From NCBI RefSeq assembly GCF_026965555.1, contig NZ_CP114040.1:1-64000 (forward strand): 64,000 nucleotides of DNA, read 5' to 3'. The stretch is from Nannocystis punicea. GTDB taxonomy: Bacteria > Myxococcota_A > Polyangia > Nannocystales > Nannocystaceae. Each line of letters opens with the position of its first letter. Positions within the stretch are counted from its first letter, which is position 1. Below are positions 17,280 to 26,998 of this stretch, piece by piece. A program made the position numbers and the translations under genes. Under the pieces are notes generated by a model. The model was given only the letters and a program-made list of their open reading frames with translations, searched no databases and had not been told where the DNA came from.

Positions 17280-18120
17280 ACGGTCGGCGCGTGCCGTGAG
17301 GACCCGGTCCGCCCACGAGGCGCGCCGCGAGGTCGGCCTCGTCGTGGAAGCTGCGGCCATTGAGGTAGCTCCGCTCGAATTCCCAGAATCCCCTCTCGAC
17401 GCGCGGCTTGTCGTTGGGGTGCTGGAGCCGGCAGAGGGGTGGCGTGAATTCGTGGTAGGTGGCGAAGTCGACGAAGCGCAGGTTCCAGATCGACTGGCCG
17501 CCCTCGCGGCCGACGACGACAGCCTTCTGGCTGTCGTACTTGCACGCGGCCGCGACGCCGCCGAAGCGCTGAAACGCCTGCACGTGCCCCTCCATCAGGG
17601 CGTGCACGTCCTCGCCGGCGTGGATCGAGTAGGCCTTGCGCCGCGAGTACACGAGCACGTACTCAAAGACGTGGACCTTGCGCCGGCCGGTGCGGAAGTC
17701 GATCGTGTACGGCGACCAGTCGCTCTCGGCCATCTCGCCGGGGCCGTATTCGGGGGTCGGCAGGCTGATCACGGGCGGCCTGGGGCGCTCACGCTGGACC
17801 CGCTCGCGCACCATCGTGTAACCGCTGGCGTAGCCCTTCGCGCGCAGCTCCTCGAAGACGCGCTGGCCGGTGATGTCGGGGAATTGGCGCAGGAGCTCGG
17901 CGATCAGCTTCGACGCGCGCGGCGGCGGGAGCGACGGCAACGCGCTGGCCCCCTCGTGGCGCCGGCGCTCGTGGCCGGCGACCAGGCGACGCACGGTGTT
18001 GCGGCTGATGCCCAGCGCCCGCGCGATCGCTCGCGCGCTGGTGCCGTCGCGGTGGAGCAGGAGGACCTGCGCGGCGACGGCGTCGGCGACGACGACCTGG
18101 GTGCGGTTCGGTCGCTTCAT
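17280..18120 (-). pseudogene. istA: truncated IS21-family transposase IstA
   Basis: From ATG 18120 the protein begins MKRPNRTQVV with an HTH (RDGTSARAIARALGISRNTVRRL) and has the DDE core of IS21 transposases: Asp134 in AESDWSPY, Asp196 in KYDSQKAVV and Glu242 in NDKPRVERGFWEFE. Similarity runs to about PHGTRRP (residue 280). The remaining codons down to 16930 are Arg-rich noise in this frame and overlap the MerR-like gene, so the C-terminal quarter has been lost. The partner istB is absent from the window, so the element cannot transpose by itself. It marks the left edge of the restriction island. Confidence 0.75.
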
Positions 18121-18689
18121 GCCGCCTGCCTCTTGGGCAATGTCTTGGAGAGCGTGTTCAAAAGGCCAGTCAGCGCCGGCACCAGCGCGCGCAGGTCGGT
18201 GAGCGCGTCGCCACCGCGGCAACTACCCCGGGGCGTTCCGACGCACCTCGAAGCGGATGCGAGCGAAGCTCAAATCGAACCCGGACGACCTGGGAATGCA
18301 TGAACCGGCTGGCGAACCGATGGATCCCTCCAGCGCGAATCCTTCACCCCTATCCCTGAGACCGCTTCGACGATCGAACCCGAGGCAGGAGCCGAGTGCG
18401 GTAGTTCTGCTCGCTCGGATCTGTGCGGGGGGCGGCCCGAGCTGAAGGGCGAAGGGCCGTCCCTACCGCGATCCGTCTACTCGCGCTGGCCCAAGGTAGC
18501 GATCGACCACGCATACTTCATCGTCGAGCAGCGCGCGCTCGGATACGCGCTCGACGAGAACCGTCCGATGGTCCACGCCCGCTGGGGCTCGACCGACAAG
18601 GTCCCGTTCGAGGAGGCACGCACCTACGGCCCCTCGACGGCTTCGCCGGGTTGCAGACCTGGGACACAGCACTCCGGCTCTGTTCACCA
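18121..18689. other. gap with a coding-like remnant
   Basis: No intact gene is seen. On the plus strand, frame 1, bases about 18304-18640 read like protein (SVYSRWPKVAIDHAYFIVEQ and ENRPMVHARWGSTDKVPFEE) with typical GC-rich third positions, but it lacks a start and runs into unrelated sequence of the island. It is probably a fragment of a gene broken when the island or an IS element arrived. I do not recognise the family. Confidence 0.35.
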
Positions 18690-19157
18690 TCACTCTCTCG
18701 GCGCGACTCGTCCATCCTCATATGCAGACCAGCACTGTCCTCCGCGGACAAATGCAATGAGTCGCTGCTTCAGTTCCTCGGTTCCAAGCTCGCACTGCCA
18801 GACTGTCAGCACACGGAATCCTCGACTACGCAACTCCTGCTCGACAAGGGCGTCTCGTTTGCGGTTCCCCAGGATCTTCCTCTGCCAGAACGACTGGTTC
18901 CTCTTCGGCAGGCTGCCACGCTTGCACTCATGACCGTGCCAAAAACAACCGTGAACAAATATGCACCATCGCTTGCTAAGATTTGTAATGTCCGGCCGTC
19001 CGGGGAGCCTTGTGGGCTGGACCCGAAATCGAAAACCTAAGCTGTGCAGCATCCGTCGGACGGCAATTTCCGGTTCCGTACCGCGTACCCGGACCTTCCG
19101 CATCACTGCCGAGACCCTGGCTGACGGCTGAAGCGTCTCGTCGCGGAGTTCTCTCAC
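18690..19157 (-). CDS. vsr: very short patch repair (Vsr) endonuclease
   Basis: A 155-residue protein with the full Vsr signature: SAVMRKVRVRGTEPEIAVRR, LPGRPDI with the catalytic Asp, CIFVHGCFWHGHEC with the zinc-binding His/Cys residues, QSFWQRKILGNRKRD, and VLTVWQCEL. Vsr nicks 5' of the T in T:G mismatches that arise when 5-methylcytosine deaminates, so it protects sites methylated by the neighbouring Dcm protein. The start is GTG 19157; no clear Shine-Dalgarno is visible. It is divergent from the Z1 gene, with a 191-nt promoter gap, rather than being in the dcm operon. Length fits the family. Confidence 0.93.
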   Translation of the reverse strand: MRELRDETLQPSARVSAVMRKVRVRGTEPEIAVRRMLHSLGFRFRVQPTRLPGRPDITNLSKRWCIFVHGCFWHGHECKRGSLPKRNQSFWQRKILGNRKRDALVEQELRSRGFRVLTVWQCELGTEELKQRLIAFVRGGQCWSAYEDGRVAPRE

Positions 19158-19348
19158 AGAACAATGCTAGCATACCTTCCAACACAGACCAGCCGAGCCC
19201 AACGTCCCGGGCGGCCAGAAGCGAGCGCAAAATCACAAGTCGTCCCGAAGCCCCGCCCAATGGCTCGCCACAAGCATGGCATCATACCTGCGCCTCAGCA
19301 GCGCGACACGCTCTCCCCCTCGCCTCGGATCAGAACACGGGCAGCAAT

Positions 19349-22291
19349 ATGGCAGCGTCCGCCTCGTTTCCACCAGCTCTCCGCGGCGCTCTCGCCGCAC
19401 TTCAAGGTGTCGGTCCACGACCCCTTTACCCCCTCATGAACGCACTACTCGGACGACCGACATCAGACTCCGAGTTCTGTCAATACATCCGAGACTCCGA
19501 GCCGGGAGACGACACCCTGCGCCAGTTTGGGCTACTTCTCGCGCAGTGGGATGCCGAGCGGCAGCCCAACTGGTCGGATCAGGTTCCTCCGGGCAGAACC
19601 ACCGCGCGCCGAACCTTGATCTACGATCAGCTTCAGCTCGGGTCCGAGACCCGTAAACTCCTCGACTCGGTAAATCCAATCATTCACGAACGCGCCACAG
19701 TGATCTCCGGCGCCTGGGAACCCTGGTATACGGCGGATCGCCGCGCGACAGGCAATTTCTATTGGAATCACTACTCCTCCTATCTTCGCCGAAAGGGTTG
19801 GGATAATGCAGCATTAGCCGCACTCGACGAGGCCACGACCGAGATCGTAACACGGATCTCCGATCCCACACGAAGAGATGCCTATCAGTCCAAGGGCCTC
19901 GTCGTCGGCTACGTGCAAAGCGGCAAAACCGCCAATTTCACGGGCGTTATAGCGAAGGCGATCGACGCAGGATACCGGCTCATCATCGTGATGACGGGAA
20001 CCATTGAACTTCTCCGTTCCCAAACTCAGCGGCGCCTGGACATGGAATTGGTTGGGAAGGAGAACATCACGCGAGGTGTCTCTTCCGTCGACGACGAAGT
20101 CGATTACGCCGCTGATCCTGACTGGGAACGCCTGTTTATCGAGCACGGCGAGGACTTTTGGCGCCGGGGCCACCCGGCGATCGAGCGACTGACGCTGCAC
20201 CACGACGATTACAAGCGCCTGCGTCAGGGACTCTCTCGAGTCCGCCTCCATCTGCGCGATCCGAGCAAGCCTTTCCATCACCCTAGCAACCTCTTCCCCC
20301 ACGACGCGATGCTGGCGGTCGTCAAGAAGAACAGAGCGGTACTCAAAAAGCTCGAGCAAGACCTCCAGCCGTTGCGCCAAACCTTGGGCCAGATTCCGGC
20401 CTTGCTGATCGATGATGAGTCGGACCTCGCCTCTGTTAATACCAAGCGGCCGAAGAGTGCACCGACACGTACCGCCATCAACAAGGTTATTTCCGACATT
20501 CTCGGAATCCTCCCGCGCGGCCAATATGTAGGCTACACCGCGACACCGTTTGCCAACGTGTTCATAAATCCCGACGATGCTCAAGATTTGTTCCCCAAGA
20601 ACTTCTTGATCTCCTTGCCGAAACCGCCGGAATACATGGGTGTATCGGACTTTCACGACCTCACGGCCTCCCCCGACGAAGACAATCCTCAACCCTACCA
20701 CGGATGGAATCAGTGGGCCCACGTGCGAGACCTTACGGCCGATCCGAGCGAGCTCCCGAAGCGCAAAGCCGAGCTTCAAGCGGCGATTGACGCATTTGTA
20801 CTCGCAGGCGCGATCAAGATCTATCGCGAGACTCAAGGGCACGTCTCATACAAGCATCACACGATGCTTGTGCATGAATCGACCAAGACAGACGAACATC
20901 GAGATCAGAGCGCGCTGGTCCGTGAAGTATGGAATGACTGCAAATATGACAAGCCCGCGGGAGTGCAGCGCCTTCGTGCACTCTGGGAGAAAGACTTTCG
21001 GAACGTGTGCTTCGCTCGCGCCGAAGAAAATTCGGCAATTCCGCCATCCTTCGAAGCAATGGCTCCTCATGTCGCCACGACCGTCCGCCGAATTTGCGCA
21101 GCGGACGACCCTCTGCTGATCGTCAATTCGGATGCAGACATCCAAAAGCAACAGCAGCGCCTCGACTTCGACAACGCATCCATCTGGCGAATCCTGATCG
21201 GAGGAACCAAGCTGAGTCGTGGTTTCACTGTTGAGGGCCTAACCGTATCTTTCTTTCGGCGCACCGCGAAACACGCCGACACCTTGATGCAAGCGGGACG
21301 CTGGTTTGGTTTTCGACGCGGCTATCGCGATCTCGTGCGCCTTTACATTATGCGTGCTCCCGTCGATTTGTACAAAGCTTTTGAGAACCTGATGCTCGAC
21401 GAAGAGAGCTTCCGTGCCGAGCTTCGCCAGTATGAGGGATTTGACGATGATGGCCGTCCACTGATCGAGCCGTGGCAGATCCCACCACTGGTCACTCAAC
21501 ACCTTCCGTGGATCAAGCCAACCGCCCACAACAAGATGTTCAACGCAAGGCTGGTTACCCGAGGCGAAGGAGGGAAAATCCGCGATTTCTACAATCACCC
21601 CGACACGGACAAAGGCATCGACAAGGCGAAGAATTTCACACACCAGCTGCCGCTCCTCCAGGCGGCTCGGACAAGCGAAGAGTTCCGCTACCGCTCTCCC
21701 ACCGGCGTCCAGTCATTCTCGGCGCGAATTGGACTTGTCGGTGCGCGCGATCTGCTACGAATCTTGGACTCGATGATCTGGCACGAAAGTTTCCAGCAGA
21801 AATTCGCACCCGACCTCAAGTTCTTCCGGGACATCACAACCTCGGGTCGTGTTACGGACTGGGCGGTGATCTGGCCCCAGGCGTCTCGACCTCTTGCCGA
21901 AATTTCGCTTGAGAACGTTCCCGGCCGGGCACAAGTGATCATGCGAAGCCGGCGCGAGTCCCCCCGCATCGGCTTTGTGGGAAGCGACGCCAAGCATCGT
22001 CCGCTTGCGGAACGAATCGCTGGCGTCGCTGTCGACTTTGACGACCCGTCGGCGTCCAAGTACTGCGGGGTACGCACTCGGGGAGCGGTCCTCGTCTATC
22101 TCACTTCGGATCCCGCAGCCGGCCGGGCCAAGGGTGAGCTAATCTCTTCGGCACCGGAAGACTTGGTAATCCTCATGTCGCTGGCGGCTCCCCTTCAAGC
22201 CACCGGCTCACGGCCTAGGCTAACCCAGTGGGTCGCTCATCGCAGCGATCTCGCCGGCGAACCCGTCATTCCTACCGCTGCAAACAAGTAA
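19349..22291 (+). CDS. Z1-domain superfamily II ATPase of a restriction system
   Basis: A 980-residue protein from ATG 19349 (MAASASFPPALRG); the open frame continues upstream to 19010 but that part overlaps vsr and is AT-poor noise. It has helicase-like motifs: GYVQSGKTANFTGVI as P-loop (about 187-200), LLIDDESDLAS in the motif II position, GYTATPFANVFINP, and GGTKLSRGFTVEGLTV with QAGRWFGFRRGYRD as the arginine-finger motif. These are the hallmarks of the Z1 domain found next to Dcm methylases in restriction loci, where it is thought to couple ATP use to DNA cleavage or remodelling. It is the first gene of a plus-strand operon; dcm starts 3 nt after its stop. Confidence 0.88.
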   Translation: MAASASFPPALRGALAALQGVGPRPLYPLMNALLGRPTSDSEFCQYIRDSEPGDDTLRQFGLLLAQWDAERQPNWSDQVPPGRTTARRTLIYDQLQLGSETRKLLDSVNPIIHERATVISGAWEPWYTADRRATGNFYWNHYSSYLRRKGWDNAALAALDEATTEIVTRISDPTRRDAYQSKGLVVGYVQSGKTANFTGVIAKAIDAGYRLIIVMTGTIELLRSQTQRRLDMELVGKENITRGVSSVDDEVDYAADPDWERLFIEHGEDFWRRGHPAIERLTLHHDDYKRLRQGLSRVRLHLRDPSKPFHHPSNLFPHDAMLAVVKKNRAVLKKLEQDLQPLRQTLGQIPALLIDDESDLASVNTKRPKSAPTRTAINKVISDILGILPRGQYVGYTATPFANVFINPDDAQDLFPKNFLISLPKPPEYMGVSDFHDLTASPDEDNPQPYHGWNQWAHVRDLTADPSELPKRKAELQAAIDAFVLAGAIKIYRETQGHVSYKHHTMLVHESTKTDEHRDQSALVREVWNDCKYDKPAGVQRLRALWEKDFRNVCFARAEENSAIPPSFEAMAPHVATTVRRICAADDPLLIVNSDADIQKQQQRLDFDNASIWRILIGGTKLSRGFTVEGLTVSFFRRTAKHADTLMQAGRWFGFRRGYRDLVRLYIMRAPVDLYKAFENLMLDEESFRAELRQYEGFDDDGRPLIEPWQIPPLVTQHLPWIKPTAHNKMFNARLVTRGEGGKIRDFYNHPDTDKGIDKAKNFTHQLPLLQAARTSEEFRYRSPTGVQSFSARIGLVGARDLLRILDSMIWHESFQQKFAPDLKFFRDITTSGRVTDWAVIWPQASRPLAEISLENVPGRAQVIMRSRRESPRIGFVGSDAKHRPLAERIAGVAVDFDDPSASKYCGVRTRGAVLVYLTSDPAAGRAKGELISSAPEDLVILMSLAAPLQATGSRPRLTQWVAHRSDLAGEPVIPTAANK

Positions 22292-22294
22292 CTC

Positions 22295-23434
22295 ATGCCC
22301 CGAGCGCGCTCGCTTACCGCAATCGACCTTTTCTGTGGCGCGGGGGGGCTGTCTCTCGCGTTCCATCTCGCAGGGTTTCGCATCGCTCTCGCGGTCGAGA
22401 AAGACCCAGACGCTGCCGCCTCCTACAAGCGTTCGTTCGTTTCTCGTTATTCTCCCTCCACGAAGCTCTATGCAGAAGATATCTGTCACTCCTCCGTGAC
22501 GGAAGCCCTGGAGTCTTTCGGTCCCGGGCAGATCGATGTCGTGATCGGAGGGCCTCCGTGCCAGGACTTCTCACCGGCACGTCTCAAGGCTCGGCGCCAG
22601 GGACGCCGGACGAGCCTTGTTCAGCAATACTTCAAGATCATCGGGATCCTCAAGCCGCGCGTCTTCGTGTTCGAGAACGTACCGAACCTCCAGATTGCAG
22701 CTCGCGGCAAATACTGGAGATCCATTAAGGCCGCGGCGCTCCGCCATGGCTATCGGATGACGGCCCATGAGTTATGCGCCGAGGATTACGGCGTTCCACA
22801 GCACCGTCGTCGCCTGTTCGTCGTCGGAGTACCGAAGGACGCCGAGCCGGTCGGCATGCCGCGGAGGCGCTCGGGGACGCCGCCCTCCGTGATGGAGACC
22901 ATCGGCCACCTACCCGCGCTGGCCGCCGGGGAGGGTTGCCCCTCCGACCCCATGCATCGCGCGCGCAGTCACCGACCCCATATCGTCGAGTACCTGCGGA
23001 CCATTCCCGAAGGCGGAGCCTGGCGCGACGGTACGAGGGTGCTCTCGTGCCACGAGGGGCACTCCGGACATTACGACGTGTATGGGAGGATTGTCGGCAA
23101 ATGTCTGGCGCCAACCATTACGGGAGGCTGCACCAACCCCTCCAAGGGCCGCTTCATCCATCCCATGCAGCACCGGGGCTTGACGGTGCGTGAAGCCGCG
23201 CTGCTTCAAACTTTCCCCGCTGACTGGGAATTCTGTGGGGGTATCGAGTCCCAGTCCCTTCAGGTCGGGAACGCGGTACCCGTGAGGCTCGGACAGGCAC
23301 TCGCCAAGCGTTTGTTTCGGCAACTATCAGCCTCCCGCCGGCAGCTCACGCACTCGCTAGAGCGCACGCGCGAGCAGAGCTTCGCGCCAACAACCCCTCC
23401 TGCGAGCGAGGATCCTGGAAGCTACGCACAATAG
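22295..23434 (+). CDS. dcm: DNA (cytosine-5) methyltransferase
   Basis: A 379-residue C5-methyltransferase with motif I DLFCGAGGLSLAF (11-23), motif IV GGPPCQDFSP with the catalytic Cys89, motif VI FENVPNL, motif VIII DYGVPQHRRRLFVVG, and motifs IX-X including LLQTFPADWEFCG and QVGNAVPVRL. All catalytic elements are intact. It lies 3 nt after the Z1 gene and 9 nt before the McrB-like gene, so it is in the same operon. It should mark host DNA so that the island's nucleases spare it; the recognition sequence cannot be told from the protein. The target recognition region, about residues 200-285, is of ordinary length. Confidence 0.95.
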   Translation: MPRARSLTAIDLFCGAGGLSLAFHLAGFRIALAVEKDPDAAASYKRSFVSRYSPSTKLYAEDICHSSVTEALESFGPGQIDVVIGGPPCQDFSPARLKARRQGRRTSLVQQYFKIIGILKPRVFVFENVPNLQIAARGKYWRSIKAAALRHGYRMTAHELCAEDYGVPQHRRRLFVVGVPKDAEPVGMPRRRSGTPPSVMETIGHLPALAAGEGCPSDPMHRARSHRPHIVEYLRTIPEGGAWRDGTRVLSCHEGHSGHYDVYGRIVGKCLAPTITGGCTNPSKGRFIHPMQHRGLTVREAALLQTFPADWEFCGGIESQSLQVGNAVPVRLGQALAKRLFRQLSASRRQLTHSLERTREQSFAPTTPPASEDPGSYAQ

Positions 23435-23443
23435 GCGATTCGA

Positions 23444-25183
23444 ATGGCTAAGGAAGCTCTCCCGAACGAACCCCTCAACCCTTCTCACCGCTCCGCTGCG
23501 GGTCGCCTTCCGGTCGGTGCACCCGCAAACGTCTGGCTCGAAATTACCCTGAGTGAGAACAAACGGGGAGGACCCGGTTGGGGATTGGGTGAATGTCTCT
23601 GGAGTCCATCGCGGGATGCCGGCGGCGCCGAACGGTATAGGACGATGAAAGAGGCACAGGCCGGGGATCTCGTATTACACTCAGTGGACAGGGAGCTCGC
23701 AGGGTTTTCTTTCGTGGATATTCCGTGTCAGGAACGTCATGATGAGCCTCCTCAAGCGGGAAAATGGGCTAACCAAGCAGCATACTACTGGATAGGTTTG
23801 AAAGGCTATACTCCATTTTCTCGCTCGATTCCCCTCAGAGAATTTTTAGACACGAACCAGGCGTCAATCAGCGAAGACATGAGCAGTACTGCCTTCCGGT
23901 ACTATCCATTTGTAAAAATGGGCGATAACAAACTCCACCTTCGCCAAGGAGGCTATCTCTCACACTGCTCGCCGCGGATCTACGATCTCATTCGTGACGC
24001 CGTCACAGGTGAAGCAGAGCACCCCGCCATTGACGCGTGCGAGAGCATTGCCGCCAGGTCTGGTTCGTCGGACCGGGATGACGCGGAGAGTCCCCGAAAG
24101 GATGAGTCGCCCGATCCCCATCGCACATCGCCTCTGCTTCGACCCCGCCATCCTGTTGAGATCACTCAAGCCGAGTTCGTCGCCATGGCACGCCAACTTG
24201 CGGAGGAATTCTGCCTCAGCGTTCCTGCTGATGTACTTCCCGCCGTTCATCTCGCTGCGATCACGCGCCCCGTAGTTCTTCTAGCCGGCCCGCCTGGGCT
24301 TGGTAAGACCACGTTGGCCAGCTTTTATGCCGGTCTGTTAGGGTGTGACGCAGATGACGAGACGCTCCTATGGTTAGCTATCCAGGCTCATTGGATTAGT
24401 GATGAGGCCATGCTCGACGCCCATAGTGGTCTGCTCCCGCGTCTATGCGCTCGCGGTAATGCATGCCCCGATCTTTTGCAGGTTGCGCTATTCGACGAGT
24501 TCAATCTTACTCGACCCGAGTATTATCTTTCCCGCTACTTCAGCGCACTTGACTCCAAGATCCCGCTTGATCGTCATCGGAATGAGCCTCTTAGACTTCC
24601 AGTCGATGCCCTCGGACGATCACGTTTGCTGACATTTGCAACACTGAATATCGACGAAAGCTCGCGTCCTCCGTCCGACAAGATCATCGACCGTGCTTTT
24701 CTCATCGAACCTGCTGAACTGCTTCGCACGAGGCAAGTGCGTTACCCCCTACTACTACCCCCTACTCACCGTATCTCGTCTCAAACGTGGTCGCGATGGA
24801 GCGACATTCCGAGTAGCCTTGAGGTCCCGGAAGAACTCGGGGGCGTCCTTAATATCTTCGACAACTATGCACTAACCAACCCCTCGATCATTCACGAGAG
24901 CCTAAGCCCTTCGCGTCGTGCAATTATCGACATTTGCGCGTACATGTATCACCATCATCAAATTGGAGAGGATCACCTCGGCGGCATGACACGCGCGCAT
25001 GCGCTTGATCGAGCTATCGCCGGTCGAATCCTACCTCGTCTGCGCGGTGAAGTGGTCCAACTCCGTCGCCTCCTGGATCCACTCGCGGAAATGTTTGAAA
25101 GACAATGCTGGCCACGTAGCCTTCGACACATTAAGGCAATGCAGAATCGTGTGGAGTTTGGCTTTGTCTCGTTCTGGGGATAG
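23444..25183 (+). CDS. McrB-like AAA+ NTPase with EVE-like N-terminal region
   Basis: A 579-residue protein. The N-terminal ~180 residues (VWLEITLSENKRGGPGWGLGECLWSP, then AQAGDLVLHSVDRELAGFSFV) look like an EVE/PUA-type reader of modified bases. The AAA+ motor follows: Walker A AGPPGLGKTT (281-290), Walker B LFDEFNLTRPE, and a sensor stretch FATLNIDESSRPPSDKIIDRAF that matches the McrB-type MNxxD signature. McrB proteins are GTP-driven motors that recruit an McrC nuclease to methylated DNA. Its 3' end overlaps the next gene, as is usual for mcrB-mcrC pairs. The base composition is visibly AT-richer than in flanking genes. The EVE assignment is by pattern only. Confidence 0.75.
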   Translation: MAKEALPNEPLNPSHRSAAGRLPVGAPANVWLEITLSENKRGGPGWGLGECLWSPSRDAGGAERYRTMKEAQAGDLVLHSVDRELAGFSFVDIPCQERHDEPPQAGKWANQAAYYWIGLKGYTPFSRSIPLREFLDTNQASISEDMSSTAFRYYPFVKMGDNKLHLRQGGYLSHCSPRIYDLIRDAVTGEAEHPAIDACESIAARSGSSDRDDAESPRKDESPDPHRTSPLLRPRHPVEITQAEFVAMARQLAEEFCLSVPADVLPAVHLAAITRPVVLLAGPPGLGKTTLASFYAGLLGCDADDETLLWLAIQAHWISDEAMLDAHSGLLPRLCARGNACPDLLQVALFDEFNLTRPEYYLSRYFSALDSKIPLDRHRNEPLRLPVDALGRSRLLTFATLNIDESSRPPSDKIIDRAFLIEPAELLRTRQVRYPLLLPPTHRISSQTWSRWSDIPSSLEVPEELGGVLNIFDNYALTNPSIIHESLSPSRRAIIDICAYMYHHHQIGEDHLGGMTRAHALDRAIAGRILPRLRGEVVQLRRLLDPLAEMFERQCWPRSLRHIKAMQNRVEFGFVSFWG

Positions 25184-26933
25184 CCAGGTATACATAGAAG
25201 AGAATGTTCAGGCGCTCCCCTATGCCGGCCAAGACCTCGAGCTTACCGACGGCGAGCCCTACGTGTTCTTCGCCGTTTCAAGCACGAGTTCGGTGCGCAT
25301 TTGTAGCTCCAGCAGCCACGGGACAGTCCGCCGCGCCCCGCAGTTAGAACAGGACAGGCTCGCATCGCTAGCTTCTCACCTCTCTTGGTGGAGCTGGTCA
25401 CCGTGGGGGGATCCTAATGAGTTTGCGCGGGATCGGCGCATTGGCTTGTTCATTCTCCGACTCGAAGACCCGATTCACATCACGATTCGGGCATTCATGC
25501 ATTCGGGTCGGCTCCTCTCCGCGGCTCAAGGGATGCAAATCCTCCACACGATTAGCCAACAGTTTCCCGGTGCGATTTGGAGCGAACTCGGCCCCACCGC
25601 AGATGGCCTGGCTAGACCCCGCGCCCGCATTGACCCCAGAATGCGCTCGCCACGTCACCAAGCCGCCAGTCTTCTGAAGGACATGGAACTTGAGCTTCGT
25701 GCGGCGAGCGCGGCAGTAGCAATGCCGAGATGGGAAGTTGCTCCTTGCCGCCATCCGAGCCGCCAACCCGTCCCTGGCCAGGCCAATAGAGGTCGGGACT
25801 ATGACATCCCTGAGAATCGCGTCGTCGTCGCTTGGGCCCGGATGCGTCAGAGCCAAATTCAGGCTCTTCTTCGGCAGCTCGAAGCTGGGATGGAGCGCCT
25901 CGTCGCCGCTTTTGGTGAGGACATGCGTCTCATGAGGGAACGGGGCGCCGCGAGTGGGAGAGACAGAGAGCCCGAGTCCGACCTCCTTGACGACGCCGCA
26001 CGCCTACCGGTCCTCCGAGGTCTACTTCTCGCGCAGCGTCCCGCGATCGACCGTGTCCTTCGAAGTCTAATAACTCGCGATGTTGGTGGGAGCTGGGCGA
26101 TGACCCCGGCGATCCGCCGCAACCCTGGCCTGGCGCTCCTTGCGCGCGCTCAGGCTCGTCCGTTTCTCGACGAGTCTTGCTCTGAACTTCGGGAGCTCGG
26201 CCTCGCGCTCCTGCCCCTTCGCACGACGTCGCGCCTCTACGAGTTATGGGCCGCACTGGCGCTTGCTAAGGTTCTCCGAGAGCTCGGCTTTCGCCAGGAC
26301 GTCCCCACCCGGATCAATGATCACGACGTTCACGAAAGCCTGTTCGAGCTGCCGCACCGTATCGAGTGGGCCTTCTCTCGTGAGAACACTCGGTTGTACT
26401 GGAGTTTCGCGCCCGCCGTGACGACACTGGACGGCTCTCTTCATCCAAACCACGATAGGCTTCTATTGACTAAACAGCAGAGAGCGCTCTATCATGCTCA
26501 AGCTCGACAGGTGGCCGGCACTTATGTAACCTGCTTGAAGACCAATAGTCCGGACTATATTCTTCGAGTAGAACGAGAAGGACGTACAGCCTTTGCGGTT
26601 GGTGACGCAGTTTTTGGAGATCCAAATCATCCCTCCGGTATAACAAAGAAACTTGGTAAGGTTGCAAGCGAGTATGCCAACAATATCTTCTACGTTGACG
26701 ATGGGAAAATTCCTTGGGCTTGCAGCCTAGGCTGTTCTTTTGTACTAGTGCCATGTGTAGTCGAGGATCTCGGTGTGCATAAGATAGCAACAGAGCGCCA
26801 GGTAATCCTGCTCCCATTTGCTCCAGAACTCGACGGATGCCCAAGCGATGCCGCAGTTCAATGCGTCGGGCAGATTGTAAACACCTTGGCTTGGCTTTGC
26901 GAGCAACCGAACGTTCGTGCCGATGGAACTTAG
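25149..26933 (+). CDS. DUF2357/McrC-like nuclease subunit with altered active site
   Basis: A protein of about 594 residues if it starts at GTG 25149, overlapping the McrB-like gene by 35 nt; the exact start is uncertain because the frame is open back to 24999. The N-terminal half has beta-rich DUF2357-type sequence. The pattern YDIPENRVVVAWARM and RLYELWAALALAKVLRELGF matches the PD-(D/E)XK proteins that partner McrB-type motors. The nuclease region has SPDYILRVEREGR, then AFAVGDAVFGDP where the family normally has a DAKY-like strand, so the catalytic Lys appears to be replaced by Val. Either another Lys (ITKKLGK nearby) substitutes, or the protein binds but does not cut. Last gene of the plus-strand operon. 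Confidence 0.65.
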   Translation: MWSLALSRSGDSQVYIEENVQALPYAGQDLELTDGEPYVFFAVSSTSSVRICSSSSHGTVRRAPQLEQDRLASLASHLSWWSWSPWGDPNEFARDRRIGLFILRLEDPIHITIRAFMHSGRLLSAAQGMQILHTISQQFPGAIWSELGPTADGLARPRARIDPRMRSPRHQAASLLKDMELELRAASAAVAMPRWEVAPCRHPSRQPVPGQANRGRDYDIPENRVVVAWARMRQSQIQALLRQLEAGMERLVAAFGEDMRLMRERGAASGRDREPESDLLDDAARLPVLRGLLLAQRPAIDRVLRSLITRDVGGSWAMTPAIRRNPGLALLARAQARPFLDESCSELRELGLALLPLRTTSRLYELWAALALAKVLRELGFRQDVPTRINDHDVHESLFELPHRIEWAFSRENTRLYWSFAPAVTTLDGSLHPNHDRLLLTKQQRALYHAQARQVAGTYVTCLKTNSPDYILRVEREGRTAFAVGDAVFGDPNHPSGITKKLGKVASEYANNIFYVDDGKIPWACSLGCSFVLVPCVVEDLGVHKIATERQVILLPFAPELDGCPSDAAVQCVGQIVNTLAWLCEQPNVRADGT

Positions 26934-26964
26934 GTTCCGCATCCAGACCTGCCGCGGGCCATAG

Positions 26965-26979
26965 GTGTCCTTAGGACAC
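26965..26979. terminator. short hairpin between convergent island genes
   Basis: GTGTCC and GGACAC form a perfect 6-bp stem with a TTA loop in the 65-nt gap between the DUF2357 gene and the convergent receiver-like gene. It is short for a terminator but correctly placed to separate the two transcripts, and it resembles the ATGTCC...GGACAT palindromes of the 46-62 kb region. Confidence 0.35.
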
Positions 26980-26998
26980 GACTCTTGGTAACGCTCGT

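Noticed and set aside
16930..17280. C-terminal part of the istA frame
   Set aside because: Residues after HGTRRP are Arg/Ala-rich, unlike IS21 transposases, and overlap the MerR-like gene, so this part is not counted as transposase.
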